Positions 10,378 to 22,100 of a stretch of 64,000 nt of DNA are shown one piece after another. This DNA comes from Aphis gossypii (lineage: Eukaryota; Arthropoda; Insecta; Hemiptera; Aphididae), in NCBI RefSeq assembly GCF_020184175.1, contig NC_065530.1, forward strand, positions 39,657,260 through 39,721,259, given 5' to 3'. Under the pieces are notes generated by a model. It saw only the letters and a list, made by a program, of their open reading frames with translations, did not search any database and was not told the DNA's origin. The position numbers and the translations under genes are program-made. How positions within the stretch are numbered: the stretch's first letter is position 1; each line of letters starts with the position of its first letter.

Positions 10378-11196
10378 TTAAGTGATTGGTCGGTAATAAT
10401 GCCACCGTGGACATACGCCATAACATGAAAATAGAAAATTGTGGAGATCACACAAGGATAGCGATGGAGATAAGTCGTCCCATTCCGACGGATCTCTGTG
10501 CGCTCCATGTGTGCCACACCAGTATACATTTTGAGCTGAAACAATAGGCATGATGCCGCGCGACACCCTATCAGCAGGGTTGATTGACAATTTAAGGGGC
10601 TGCCAAAAACAGTCCCTTATGGATAATAATATTACGCGTATATGATGCCCACGACTAGACACATATCTTTTAGCCGATTCGTGAGGACCAATTACCAAAA
10701 ACACGATACTTGTCACGTCTGTCATCGGACGTAATGACGGCGGCGACCGCACGTATCGAAAACGGCGGAACGTAATTATATATACCGATAACAACGGACA
10801 CGGAAATCGACGGCGACCCGTATCTCGTACACACCTTGTAGGTTGACGGAACACTACGGGGTGGAGAGAGGACACATACGGCGGCGTAGGCGACTCCGGC
10901 GACGCACTAACGCGCTTTAACACGGACGGAACTTGTGTACAGGTCAATGACCACTTATGGGCTCCACTTGCATCACGTGTTGCACAGATAACATCGGGAA
11001 GGAGCTGCTTGTCCCTAAACAAATCATGAGTATACGGCCTTACAAGCTTCGGCGACATAACTATAGACCCAAATGCAAAAGCTAACTTGGTCAAGGGCAA
11101 CTTAAGAAACAACGAATTACAACCCGACACATTAGATTCACGAATCAATGAATGTTTGACTGGTGTGCGGGATACGGTCGGGGTTGTACCGAACAC
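10378..11196 (-). CDS. Gag-Pol-like frame of LTR element copy 2 with NPAD..SRG motif
   Basis: Minus-strand open frame of 272 codons continuing from the gag-like part in a different phase (one-base slip near 11213). Its first part is Pro/Ser/Arg-rich. Near its end is NPADRVSRGIMPIVSAQNVY (about 10530-10585), followed by a Trp-rich tail. In Pol proteins of BEL/Pao and some other LTR elements, NPAD.aSRG with a following Trp-Gly-Pro segment lies after RNase H and before integrase. Here it follows almost directly on the gag-like sequence, so most of protease, reverse transcriptase and RNase H is missing. The frame stops at 10378 before any integrase zinc finger. This looks like an internal deletion fused in frame or nearly so. 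Confidence 0.5.
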   Translation of the reverse strand: MFGTTPTVSRTPVKHSLIRESNVSGCNSLFLKLPLTKLAFAFGSIVMSPKLVRPYTHDLFRDKQLLPDVICATRDASGAHKWSLTCTQVPSVLKRVSASPESPTPPYVSSLHPVVFRQPTRCVRDTGRRRFPCPLLSVYIITFRRFRYVRSPPSLRPMTDVTSIVFLVIGPHESAKRYVSSRGHHIRVILLSIRDCFWQPLKLSINPADRVSRGIMPIVSAQNVYWCGTHGAHRDPSEWDDLSPSLSLCDLHNFLFSCYGVCPRWHYYRPIT

Positions 11197-11687
11197 TGAC
11201 GTACTGGACGATAAACATTCGAAAAACGTCCACTCGGAACAATAGTGCGTTGGCCGTGGACAGTCGTCGATGTACTCGGAATTGACTCACAAGTCGTCGG
11301 ATGTACTTGAATAATGGTATTCGATGGGGTGGTGAACTTCGCACCCATAGGACGTATTTGTGTCAAAACGCTTTTTGACACGTCAACAAGCTCGCGCATA
11401 GAGCACCGTAAGGCAGGCGAATACTCGTCCGCGCGGTTAAGCTCAAACAAACAATTTAATACGAGCATATCAAAAGACACAAATTCATGCCACAGAGAGT
11501 CTAAGTCAGCAATATGAAAGAGATACACGGAAGCTAGACTATGGTCGGTTCGGACACGTACCCCCATGTCGTATGTACTCTGAATTTGCGCTATCACGGT
11601 CGCACGCTTCACGATATTCAATTTTAACACCCTCGTGATACGGCGGAGACGCTCCTCGTCTTCGGCCATGGTGGCGGACGCAACCAT
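11145..11687 (-). CDS. Gag-like protein frame of LTR element copy 2 (N-terminal part)
   Basis: Starts at the same ATG as in copy 1 (read from 11687; MVASATMAEDEERLRR) and matches it residue for residue for most of its length. The residues differ from copy 1 near the end, where one base is missing at about 11213, which moves the frame so that it stops at 11145. The 10378-11196 frame carries the continuation. The N-terminal part is charged and helical, followed by a Ser/Thr/Pro-rich linker, consistent with a Gag protein without a recognisable zinc knuckle. Confidence 0.5.
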   Translation of the reverse strand: MVASATMAEDEERLRRITRVLKLNIVKRATVIAQIQSTYDMGVRVRTDHSLASVYLFHIADLDSLWHEFVSFDMLVLNCLFELNRADEYSPALRCSMRELVDVSKSVLTQIRPMGAKFTTPSNTIIQVHPTTCESIPSTSTTVHGQRTIVPSGRFSNVYRPVRQCSVQPRPYPAHQSNIH

Positions 11688-12437
11688 ACACGTCTTAGGA
11701 AGACTACACCTGAATAAAATAATAAATAAATGTCCTTACAAATTGACTCACGAGCCACGACAGTACGACACAGTAATCAACTGGCGTGAACGGACAATAA
11801 TCAGTATAATATAATAATAACTATAATCAAAATGTCATAATATACTTATGGAAAAAATATAACAATATAAAACGACCGGCGTGAATAATAATAATAATAA
11901 TAATTCGATATATCGGCGATATCAATTCAACGACCGGCACAATTTCGTTATTTGCACAATTGATAACGGATATATCAGCACCGCGACCGACTCGACTAAT
12001 TAGTTATAATATAGATATATCGACGATATCAAGAATAGCAGCCGGCGCGTGTACGTAGGTACTATCTCACGACACTCGGGATATATCGAAGATATCCAGA
12101 TAGCGGTCAGCGAGATTACCTACATACAAATTATTAAAGTATATAATAAGAGCTGATTGCAACACTGACCGATGCAGTTAACTAAAACATATAATAGATA
12201 ATATCAGCTATCCAATTTATAGGCGCGCATTACACAGCATTAAGTACCTACATATATTAAGTTGGGCTCTAAATAGTATATTCACCAACGGGAAGACCGG
12301 TCAATAAATACACCCGAACACTAAATTGGCAACCTCTGGTGAGCCTCCAAACACTGTACTCGATACCCAAAATATCAGGGCACAACAAAAATATAACTCC
12401 CAAACACACCGCTACCGAACCCCCCTGTGAGGTCGGA

Positions 12438-12456
12438 TAACCACGCTCTGCTACCA
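12438..12456 (-). promoter_or_regulatory. Primer-binding-like site of copy 2
   Basis: Minus-strand TGGTAGCAGAGCGTGG begins three bases inside the LTR at 12460. It agrees with copy 1 except for a short indel. Confidence 0.55.
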
Positions 12457-12459
12457 AAA

Positions 12460-13120
12460 TGTTTGCGCCGATGCCGCTCCTACGAATACTGCGGTTGGCG
12501 GCAACGACTCGCGGGGTGAAGGGAATAGGGAAAGGGTACCCAATATATATTACAATAATAATTATGATAACTGAAGTATAATATTTACACTACAACCGTT
12601 ATGATACGGGCGTCCCCGCAATGGTATATATAATAGTATGACAAAAAATTAATATAATTAAAAATATAATACAATAATAACGGCACCTCAAAAGAACACG
12701 GCCATGAACGTGCGGACTGATACACCGTGAAGCTGCACTGCGCGACTCGTGTGACTCCTGGACATTAAAACGCTGGACCCGTACCCACAATGGTACATCC
12801 GGCAATATACGAGGTTAGGGCGCACCTCTGGTGACAACAGTCACAGCGCGTACTCGACGATCGCGAGGTAGACAAAACAAGTGTCCGCAGTCTGCCCACG
12901 CGGTTTGCAGGTGCGAACACAGCGCAAGGCGGCGAGCGGACGCGACGATGCGTCAAGCTCGACCGCTTGGCGAAGACACAAACGGCTTTGGCCCGCGATA
13001 GGTAGCCAAAGGCCAGCAATCCAGTGATGGATGGCAAGGGGGGGGGAAAGCAACTTTATCGCGAAGCTTCCCCGTCCGACACGGCGCTGTGATAAAATAC
13101 GTCGCGTCCGTGCTCGAACA
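12460..13120 (-). repeat. LTR of copy 2 (5' LTR in element orientation)
   Basis: 661 bp, TG...CA ends. It carries the TATATATAATAG-like stretch near 12626 in its AT-rich half. The target duplication CACAT follows at 13121-13125. Confidence 0.9.
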
Positions 13121-16100
13121 CACATTGTACACCTTAAGTTTACGTCGAAGTATGATTTAGAACAATAATTATGTGGAATATTTCCGAATTTAATGTGAAA
13201 CTCAAAGAAATACGGTTTTTTTGAAAAAATCAATTTATGTGTAATACTTTGCGAAGGAGTAAGTTTTCAGATTCGAAATTTCACATAAATGATCTAATAC
13301 GTTGACCAATGAATTTAAATATATAAAAATGTATAAAATGTCAAATTTATTTTTCTTACTTGGTCCACAGCTACTTGTTGATAGATTTTTCTAAAAAAAC
13401 TAGTTTTACGTATTTTTCGCAGTGTAAAATAAGAGCCATCATTTTTCAAACACATTGTACACCTTAAGTTTACGTCGAAGTATGATTTAGAACAATAATT
13501 ATGTGGAATATTTCCGAATTTAATGTGAAACTCAAAGAAATACGGTTTTTTTGAAAAAATCAATTTATGTGTAATACTTTGCGAAGGAGTAAGTTTTCAG
13601 ATTCGAAATTTCACATAAATGATCTAATACGTTGACCAATGAATTTAAATATATAAAAATGTATAAAATGTCAAATTTATTTTTCTTACTTGGTCCACAG
13701 CTACTGTTGATAGATAGATTTTTCTAAAAAAACTAGTTTTACGTATTTTTCGCAGTGTAAAATAAGAGCCATCATTTTTCAAACACATTGTACACCTTAA
13801 GTTTACGTCGAAGTATGATTTAGAACAATAATTATGTGGAATATTTCCGAATTTAATGTGAAACTCCAAGAAATACTGTTTTTTTGAAAAAATCAATTTA
13901 TGTGTAATACTTGGCGAAGGAGTAAGTTTTCAGATTCGAAATTTCACATAAATGATCTAATACGTTGACCAATGAATTTAAATACATAAAAATGTAAAAA
14001 ATGTCAAATTTTTTTTTCTTACTGGGTCCACAGCTACTTGTTGATAGATTTTTCTAAAAAAACTAGTTTTACGTATTTTTCGCAGTGTAAAATAAGAGCC
14101 ATCATTTTTCAAACACATTGTACACCTTAAGTTTACGTCGAAGTATGATTTAGAACAATATTATGTGGAATATTTCCGAATTTAATGTGAAACTCAAAGA
14201 AATACTGTTTTTTGAAAAAATCAATTTATGTGTAATACTTGGCGAAGGAGTAAGTTTTCAGATTCCAAATTTCACATAAATGATCTAATACGTTGACCAA
14301 TGAATTTAAATATATAAAAATGTATAAAATGTCAAATTATTTTTCTTACTTGGTCCACAGCTACTTGTTGATAGATTTTTCTAAAAAAACTAGTTTTACG
14401 TATTTTTCGCAGTGTAAAATAAGAGCCATCATTTTTCAAACACATTGTACACCTTAAGTTTACGTCGAAGTATGATTTAGAACAATATTATGTGGAATAT
14501 TTCCGAATTTAATGTGAAACTCAAAGAAATACTGTTTTTTTGAAAAAATCAATTTATGTGTAATACTTGGCGAAGGAGTAAGTTTTCAGATTCCAAATTT
14601 CACATAAATGATCTAATACGTTGACCAATGAATTTAAATATATAAAAATGTATAAAATGTCAAATTTATTTTTCTTACTTGGTCCACAGCTACTTGTTGA
14701 TAGATTTTTCTAAAAAAACTAGTTTTACGTATTTTTCGCAGTGTAAAATAAGAGCCATCATTTTTCAAACACATTGTACACCTTAAGTTTACGTCGAAGT
14801 ATGATTTAGAACAATAATTATGTGGAATATTTCCGAATTTAATGTGAAACTCAAAGAAATACTGTTTTTTTGAAAAAATCAATTTATGTGTAATACTTGG
14901 CGAAGGAGTAAGTTTTCAGATTCGAAATTTCACATAAATGATATAATACGTTGACCAATGAATTTAAATACATAAAAATGTATAAAATGTCAAATTTATT
15001 TTTCTTACTTGGTCCACAGCTACGTGTTGATAGATTTTTCTAAAAAAACTAGTTTTACGTATTTTTCGCAGTGTAAAATAAGAGCCATCATTTTTCAAAC
15101 ACATTGTACACCTTAAGTTTACGTCGAAGTATGATTTAGAACAATAATTATGTGGAATATTTCCGAATTTAATGTGAAACTCAAAGAAATACTGTTTTTT
15201 TGAAAAAATCAATTTATGTGTAATACTGGCGAAGGAGTAGTTTTCAGATTCGAAATTTCACATAAATGATCTAATACGTTGACCAATGAATTTAAATATA
15301 TAAAAATGTATAAAATGTCAAATTTATTTTTCTTACTTGGTCCACAGCTACTTGTTGATAGATTTTTCTAAAAAAACTTAAAAACTAGTTTTACGTATTT
15401 TTCGCAGTGTAAAATAAGAGCCATCATTTTTCAAACACATTGTGCACCTTAAGTTTACGTCGAAGTATGATTTAGAACAATAATTATGTGGAATATTTCC
15501 GAATTTAATGTGAAACTCAAAGAAATACTGTTTTTTTGAAAAAATCAATTTATGTGTAATACTGGCGAAGGAGTAAGTTTTCAGATTCGAAATTTCACAT
15601 AAATGATCTAATACGTTGACCAATGAATTTAAATACATAAAAATGTAAAAAATGTCAAATTTTTTTTTCTTACTGGGTCCACAGCTACTTGTTGATAGAT
15701 TTTTCTAAAAAAACTAGTTTTACGTATTTTTCGCAGTGTAAAATAAGAGCCATCATTTTTCAAACACATGTACACCTTAAGTTTACGTCGAAGTATGATT
15801 TAGAACAATAATTATGTGGAATATTTCCGAATTTAATGTGAAACTCAAAGAAATACTGTTTTTTTGAAAAAATCAATTTATGTGTAATACTTGGCGAAGG
15901 AGTAAGTTTTCAGATTCGAAATTTCACATAAATGATCTAATACGTTGACCAATGAATTTAAATACATAAAAATGTATAAAATGTCAAATTTATTTTTCTT
16001 ACTTGGTCCACAGCTACTTGTTGATAGATTTTTCTAAAAAAACTTAAAAACTAGTTTTACGTATTTTTCGCAGTGTAAAATAAGAGCCATCATTTTTCAA

Positions 16101-19100
16101 ACACATTGTACACCTTAAGTTACGTCGAAGTATGATTTAGAACAATAATTATGTGGAATATTTCCGAATTTAATGTGAAACTCAAAGAAATACTGTTTTT
16201 TTGAAAAAATCAATTTATGTGTAATACTTGGCGAAGGAGTAAGTTTTCAGATTCGAAATTTCACATAAATGATATAATACGTTGACCAATGAATTTAAAT
16301 ACATAAAAATGTATAAAATGTCAAATTTATTTTTCTTACTTGGTCCACAGCTACGTGTTGATAGATTTTTCTAAAAAAACTTAAAAACTAGTTTTACGTA
16401 TTTTTCGCAGTGTAAAATAAGAGCCATCATTTTTCAAACACATTGTGCACCTTAAGTTTACGTCGAAGTATGATTTAGAACAATAATTATGTGGAATATT
16501 TCCGAATTTAATGTGAAACTCCAAGAAATACTGTTTTTTTGAAAAAATCAATTTATGTGTAATACTTGGCGAAGGAGTAAGTTTTCAGATTCGAAATTTC
16601 ACATAAATGATCTAATACGTTGACCAATGAATTTAAATACATAAAAATGTAAAAAATGTCAAATTATTTTTTCTTACTGGGTCCACAGCTACTTGTTGAT
16701 AGATTTTTCTAAAAAAACTAGTTTTACGTATTTTTCGCAGTGTATAATAAGAGCCATCGTTTTTCAAACACATTGTACACCTTAAGTTTACGTCGAAGTA
16801 TGATTTAGAACAATAATTATGTGGAATATTTCCGAATTTAATGTGAAACTCCAAGAAATACTGTTTTTTTGAAAAAATCAATTTATGTGTAATACTTGGC
16901 GAAGGAGTAAGTTTTCAGATTCGAAATTTCACATAAATGATCTAATACGTTGACCATTGAATTTAAGTATATAAAAATGTATAAAATGTCAAATTTATTT
17001 TTCTTACTTGGTCCACAGCTACTTGTTGATAGATTTTTCTAAAAAAACTAGTTTTACGTATTTTTCGCAGTTTAAATAAGAGCCATCATTTTTCAAACAC
17101 ATTGTACACCTTAAGTTTACGTCGAAGTATAATTTAGAACAATAATTATGTGGAATATTTCCGAATTTAATGTGAAACTCAAAGAAATACTGTTTTTTTG
17201 AAAAAATCAATTTATGTGTAATACTTGGCGAAGGAGTAAGTTTTCAGATTCGAAATTTCACATAAATGATCTAATACGTTGACCAATGAATTTAATACAT
17301 AAAAATGTATAAAATGTCAAATTTATTTTTCTTACTTGGTCCACAGCTACTTGTTGATAGATTTTTCTAAAAAAACTTAAAAACTAGTTTACGTATTTTT
17401 CGCAGTGTAAAATAAGAGCCATCATTTTTCAAACACATTGTACACCTTAAGTTTACGTCGAAGTATGATTTAGAACAATAATTATGTGGAATATTTCCGA
17501 ATTTAATGTGAAACTCCAAGAAATACTGTTTTTTTGAAAAATCAATTTATGTGTAATACTTGGCGAAGGAGTAAGTTTTCAGATTCGAAATTTCACATAA
17601 ATGATCTAATACGTTGACCAATGAATTTAAATATATAAAAATGTATAAAATGTCAAATTTATTTTTCTTACTTGGTCCACAGCTACTTGTTGATAGATTT
17701 TTCTAAAAAAACTAGTTTTATTTTACGTATTTTTCGCAGTGTAAAATAAGAGCCATCATTTTTCAAACACATTGTACACCTTAAGTTTACGTCGTCGAAG
17801 TATGATTTAGAACAATAATTATGTGGAATATTTCCGAATTTAATGTGAAACTCAAAGAAATACTGTTTTTTTGAAAAGATCAATTTATGTGTAATACTTG
17901 GCGAAGGAGTAAGTTTTCAGATTCGAAATTTCACATAAGTGATCTAATACGTTGACCAATGAATTTAAATACATAAAAATGTAAAAAATGTCAAATTTTT
18001 TTTTCTTACGGTCCACAGCTACTTGTTGATAGATTTTTCTAAAAAACTAGTTTTACGTATTTTTCGCAGTGTATAATAAGAGCCATCATTTTTCAAACAC
18101 ATTGTACACCTTAAGTTTACGTCGAATATGATTTAGAACAATAATTATGTGGAATATTTCCGAATTTAATGTGAAACTCCAAGAAATACTGTTTTTTTGA
18201 AAAAATCAATTTATGTGTAATACTTGGCGAAGAGTAGTTTTTCAGATTCGAAATTTCACATAAATGATCTAATACGTTGACCAATGAATTTAAATACATA
18301 AAAATGTAAAAATGTCAAATTTATTTTTCTTACTTGGTCCACAGCTACTTGTTGATAGATTTTTCTAAAAAACTTAAAAACTAGTTTTACGTATTTTTCG
18401 CAGTGTAAAATAAGAGCCATCATTTTTCAAACACATTGTACACCTTAAGTTTACGTCGAAGTATGATTTAGAACAATAATTATGTGGAATATTTCCGAAT
18501 TTAATGTGAAACTCAAGAAATACTGTTTTTTTGAAAAATCAATTTATGTGTAATACTTGGCGAAGGAGTAAGTTTTCAGATTCGAAATTTCACATAAATG
18601 ATCTAATACGTTGACCAATGAATTTAAATACATAAAAATGTAAAAAATGTCAAATTATTTTTTCTTACTGGGTCCACAGCTACTTGTTGATAGATTTTTC
18701 TAAAAAAACTAGTTTTACGTATTTTTCGCAGTGTATAATAAGAGCCATCATTTTTCAAACACATTGTACACCTTAAGTTTACGTCGAAGTATGATTTAGA
18801 ACAATAATTATGTGGAATATTTCCGAATTTAATGTGAAACTCCAAGAAATACTGTTTTTTTGAAAAAATCAATTTATGTGTAATACTTGGCGAAGGAGTA
18901 AGTTTTCAGATTCGAAATTTCACATAAATGATCTAATACGTTGACCAATGAATTTAAATACATAAAAATGTAAAAATGTCAAATTTATTTTTCTTACTTG
19001 GTCCACAGCTACTTGTTGATAGATTTTTCTAAAAAAACTTAAAAACTAGTTTTACGTATTTTTCGCAGTGTAAAATAAGAGCCATCATTTTTCAAACACA

Positions 19101-22100
19101 TTGTACACCTTAAGTTTACGTCGAAGTATGATTTAGAACAATAATTATGTGGAATATTTCCGAATTTAATGTGAAACTCCAAGAAATACTGTTTTTTTGA
19201 AAAAATCAATTTATGTGTAATACTTGGCGAAGGAGTAAGTTTTCAGATTCGAAATTTCACATAAATGATCTAATACGTTGACCAATGAATTTAAATATAT
19301 AAAAATGTATAAAATGTCAAATTTATTTTTCTTACTTGGTCCACAGCTACTTGTTGATAGATTTTTCTAAAAAACTAGTTTTACGTATTTTTCGAAGTGT
19401 AAAATAAGCCATCATTTTTCAAACACATTGTACACCTTAAGTTTACGTCGAAGTATGATTTAGAACAATAATTATGTGGAATATTTCCGAATTTAATGTG
19501 AAACTCAAAGAAATACTGTTTTTTTGAAAAAATCAATTTATGTGTAATACTTGGCGAAGGAGTAAGTTTTCAGATTCGAAATTTCACATAAATGATCTAA
19601 TACGTTGACCAATGAATTTAAATACATAAAAATGTATAAAAATGTCAAATTTATTTTTCTTACTTGGTCCACAGCTACTTGTTGATAGATTTTTCTAAAA
19701 AACTTAAAAACTAGTTTTACGTATTTTTCGCAGTGTAAAATAAGAGCCATCATTTTTCAAACACATTGTACACCTTAAGTTTACGTCGAAGTATGATTTA
19801 GAACAATAATTATGTGGAATATTTCCGAATTTAATGTGAAACTCCAAGAAATACTGTTTTTTTGAAAAAATCAATTTATGTGTAATACTTGGCGAAGGAG
19901 TAAGTTTTCAGATTCGAAATTTCACATAAATGATCTAATACGTTGACCAATGAATTTAAATACATAAAAATGTATAAAATGTCAAATTTATTTTTCTTAC
20001 TTGGTCCACAGCTACTTGTTGATAGATTTTTCTAAAAAACTTAAAAACTAGTTTTACGTATTTTTCGCAGTGTAAAATAAGAGCCATCATTTTTCAAACA
20101 CATTGTACACCTTAAGTTTACGTCGAAGTATGATTTAGAACAATAATTATGTGGAATATTTCCGAATTTAATGTGAAACCAAGAAACCGTTTTTTTGAAA
20201 AAATCAATTTATGTGTAATACTTGGCGAAGGAGTAAGTTTTCAGATTCGAAATTTCACATAAATGATCTAATACGTTGACCAATGAATTTAAATATATAA
20301 AAATGTATAAAATGTCAAATTTATTTTTCTTACTTGGTCCACAGCTACTTGTTGATAGATTTTTCTAAAAAAAACGTTTTACGTATTTTTCGAAGTGTAA
20401 AATAAGAGCCATCATTTTTCAAACACATTGTACACCTTAAGTTTACGTCGAAGTATGATTTAGAACAATAATTATGTGGAATATTTCCGAATGTAATGTG
20501 AAACTCCAAGAAATACTGTTTTTTTTGAAAAAATCAATTTATGTGTAATACTTGGCGAAGGAGTAAGTTTTCAGATTCGAAATTTCACATAAATGATCTA
20601 ATACGTTGACCAATGAATTTAAATATATAAAAATGTATAAAATGTCAAATTTATTTTTCTTACTTGGTCCACAGCTACTTGTTGATAGATTTTTCTAAAA
20701 AACTAGTTTTACGTATTTTTCGCAGTGTAAAATAAGAGCCATCATTTTTCAAACACATTGTACACCTTAAGTTTACGTCGAAGTATGATTTAGAACAATA
20801 ATTATGTGGAATATTTCCGAATTTAATGTGAAACTCAAAGAAATACTGTTTTTTTGAAAAGATCAATTTATGTGTAATACTTGGCGAAGGAGTAAGTTTT
20901 CAGATTCGAAATTTCACATAAGTGATCTAATACGTTGACCAATGAATTTAAATACATAAAAATGTAAAAAATGTCAAATTATTTTTTCTTACTGGGTCCA
21001 CAGCTACTTGTTGATAGATTTTTCTAAAAAAACTTAAAAACTAGTTCTACGTATTTTTCGCAGTGTAAAATAAGAGCCATCATTTTTCAAACACATTGTA
21101 CACCTTAAGTTTACGTCGAAGTATGATTTAGAACAATAATTATGTGGAATATTTCCGAATTTAATGTGAAACTCCAAGAAATACTGTTTTTTTGAAAAAA
21201 TCAATTTATGTGTAATACTTGGCGAAGGAGTAAGTTTTCAGATTCGAAATTTCACATAAATGATCTAATACGTTGACCAATGAATTTAAATATATAAAAA
21301 TGTATAAAATGTCAAATTTATTTTTCTTACTTGGTCCACAGCTACTTGTTGATAGATTTTTCTAAAAAACTAGTTTTACGTACGTTTTTTTCGCAGTGTA
21401 AAATAAGAGCCATCATTTTTCAAACACATTGTACACCTTAAGTTTACGTCGAAGTATGATTTAGAACAATAATTATGTGGAATATTTCCGAATTTAATGT
21501 GAAACTCAAAGAAATACTGTTTTTTTGAAAAAATCAATTTATGTGTAATACTTGGCGAAGGAGTAAGTTTTCAGATTCGAAATTTCACATAAATGATCTA
21601 ATACGTTGACCAATGAATTTAAATACATAAAAATGTATAAAATGTCAAATTTATTTTTCTTACTTGGTCCACAGCTACTTGTTGATAGATTTTTCTAAAA
21701 AAACTTAAAAACTAGTTTTACGTATTTTTCGCAGTGTAAAATAAGAGCCATCATTTTTCAAACACATTGTACACCTTAAGTTTACGTCGAAGTATGATTT
21801 AGAACAATAATTATGTGGAATATTTCCGAATTTAATGTGAAACTCAAAGAAATACTGTTTTTTTGAAAAAATCAATTTATGTGTAATACTTGGCGAAGGA
21901 GTAAGTTTTCAGATTCGAAATTTCACATAAATGATCTAATACGTTGACCAATGAATTTAAATATATAAAAATGTATAAAATGTCAAATTTATTTTTCTTA
22001 CTTGGTCCACAGCTACTTGTTGATAGATTTTTCTAAAAAACTAGTTTTACGTATTTTTCGCAGTGTAAAATAAGAGCCATCATTTTTCAAACACATTGTA

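Larger units (their letters stand above)
9070..13120 (-). mobile_element. LTR retrotransposon copy 2, BEL/Pao-like, internally deleted
   Basis: A 4051-bp near-duplicate of copy 1 with LTRs 9070-9726 and 12460-13120, the same TG...CA ends and the same CACAT duplication (9065-9069 and 13121-13125). The position in the monomer and the flanking monomer variants match copy 1, so this is a tandem duplication of one insertion rather than a second insertion event. It keeps longer reading frames than copy 1, including a nearly continuous minus-strand frame from the gag-like part into the pol-type fragment. Reverse transcriptase, protease and integrase motifs were not found, so it would need enzymes from another element. 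Confidence 0.85.
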
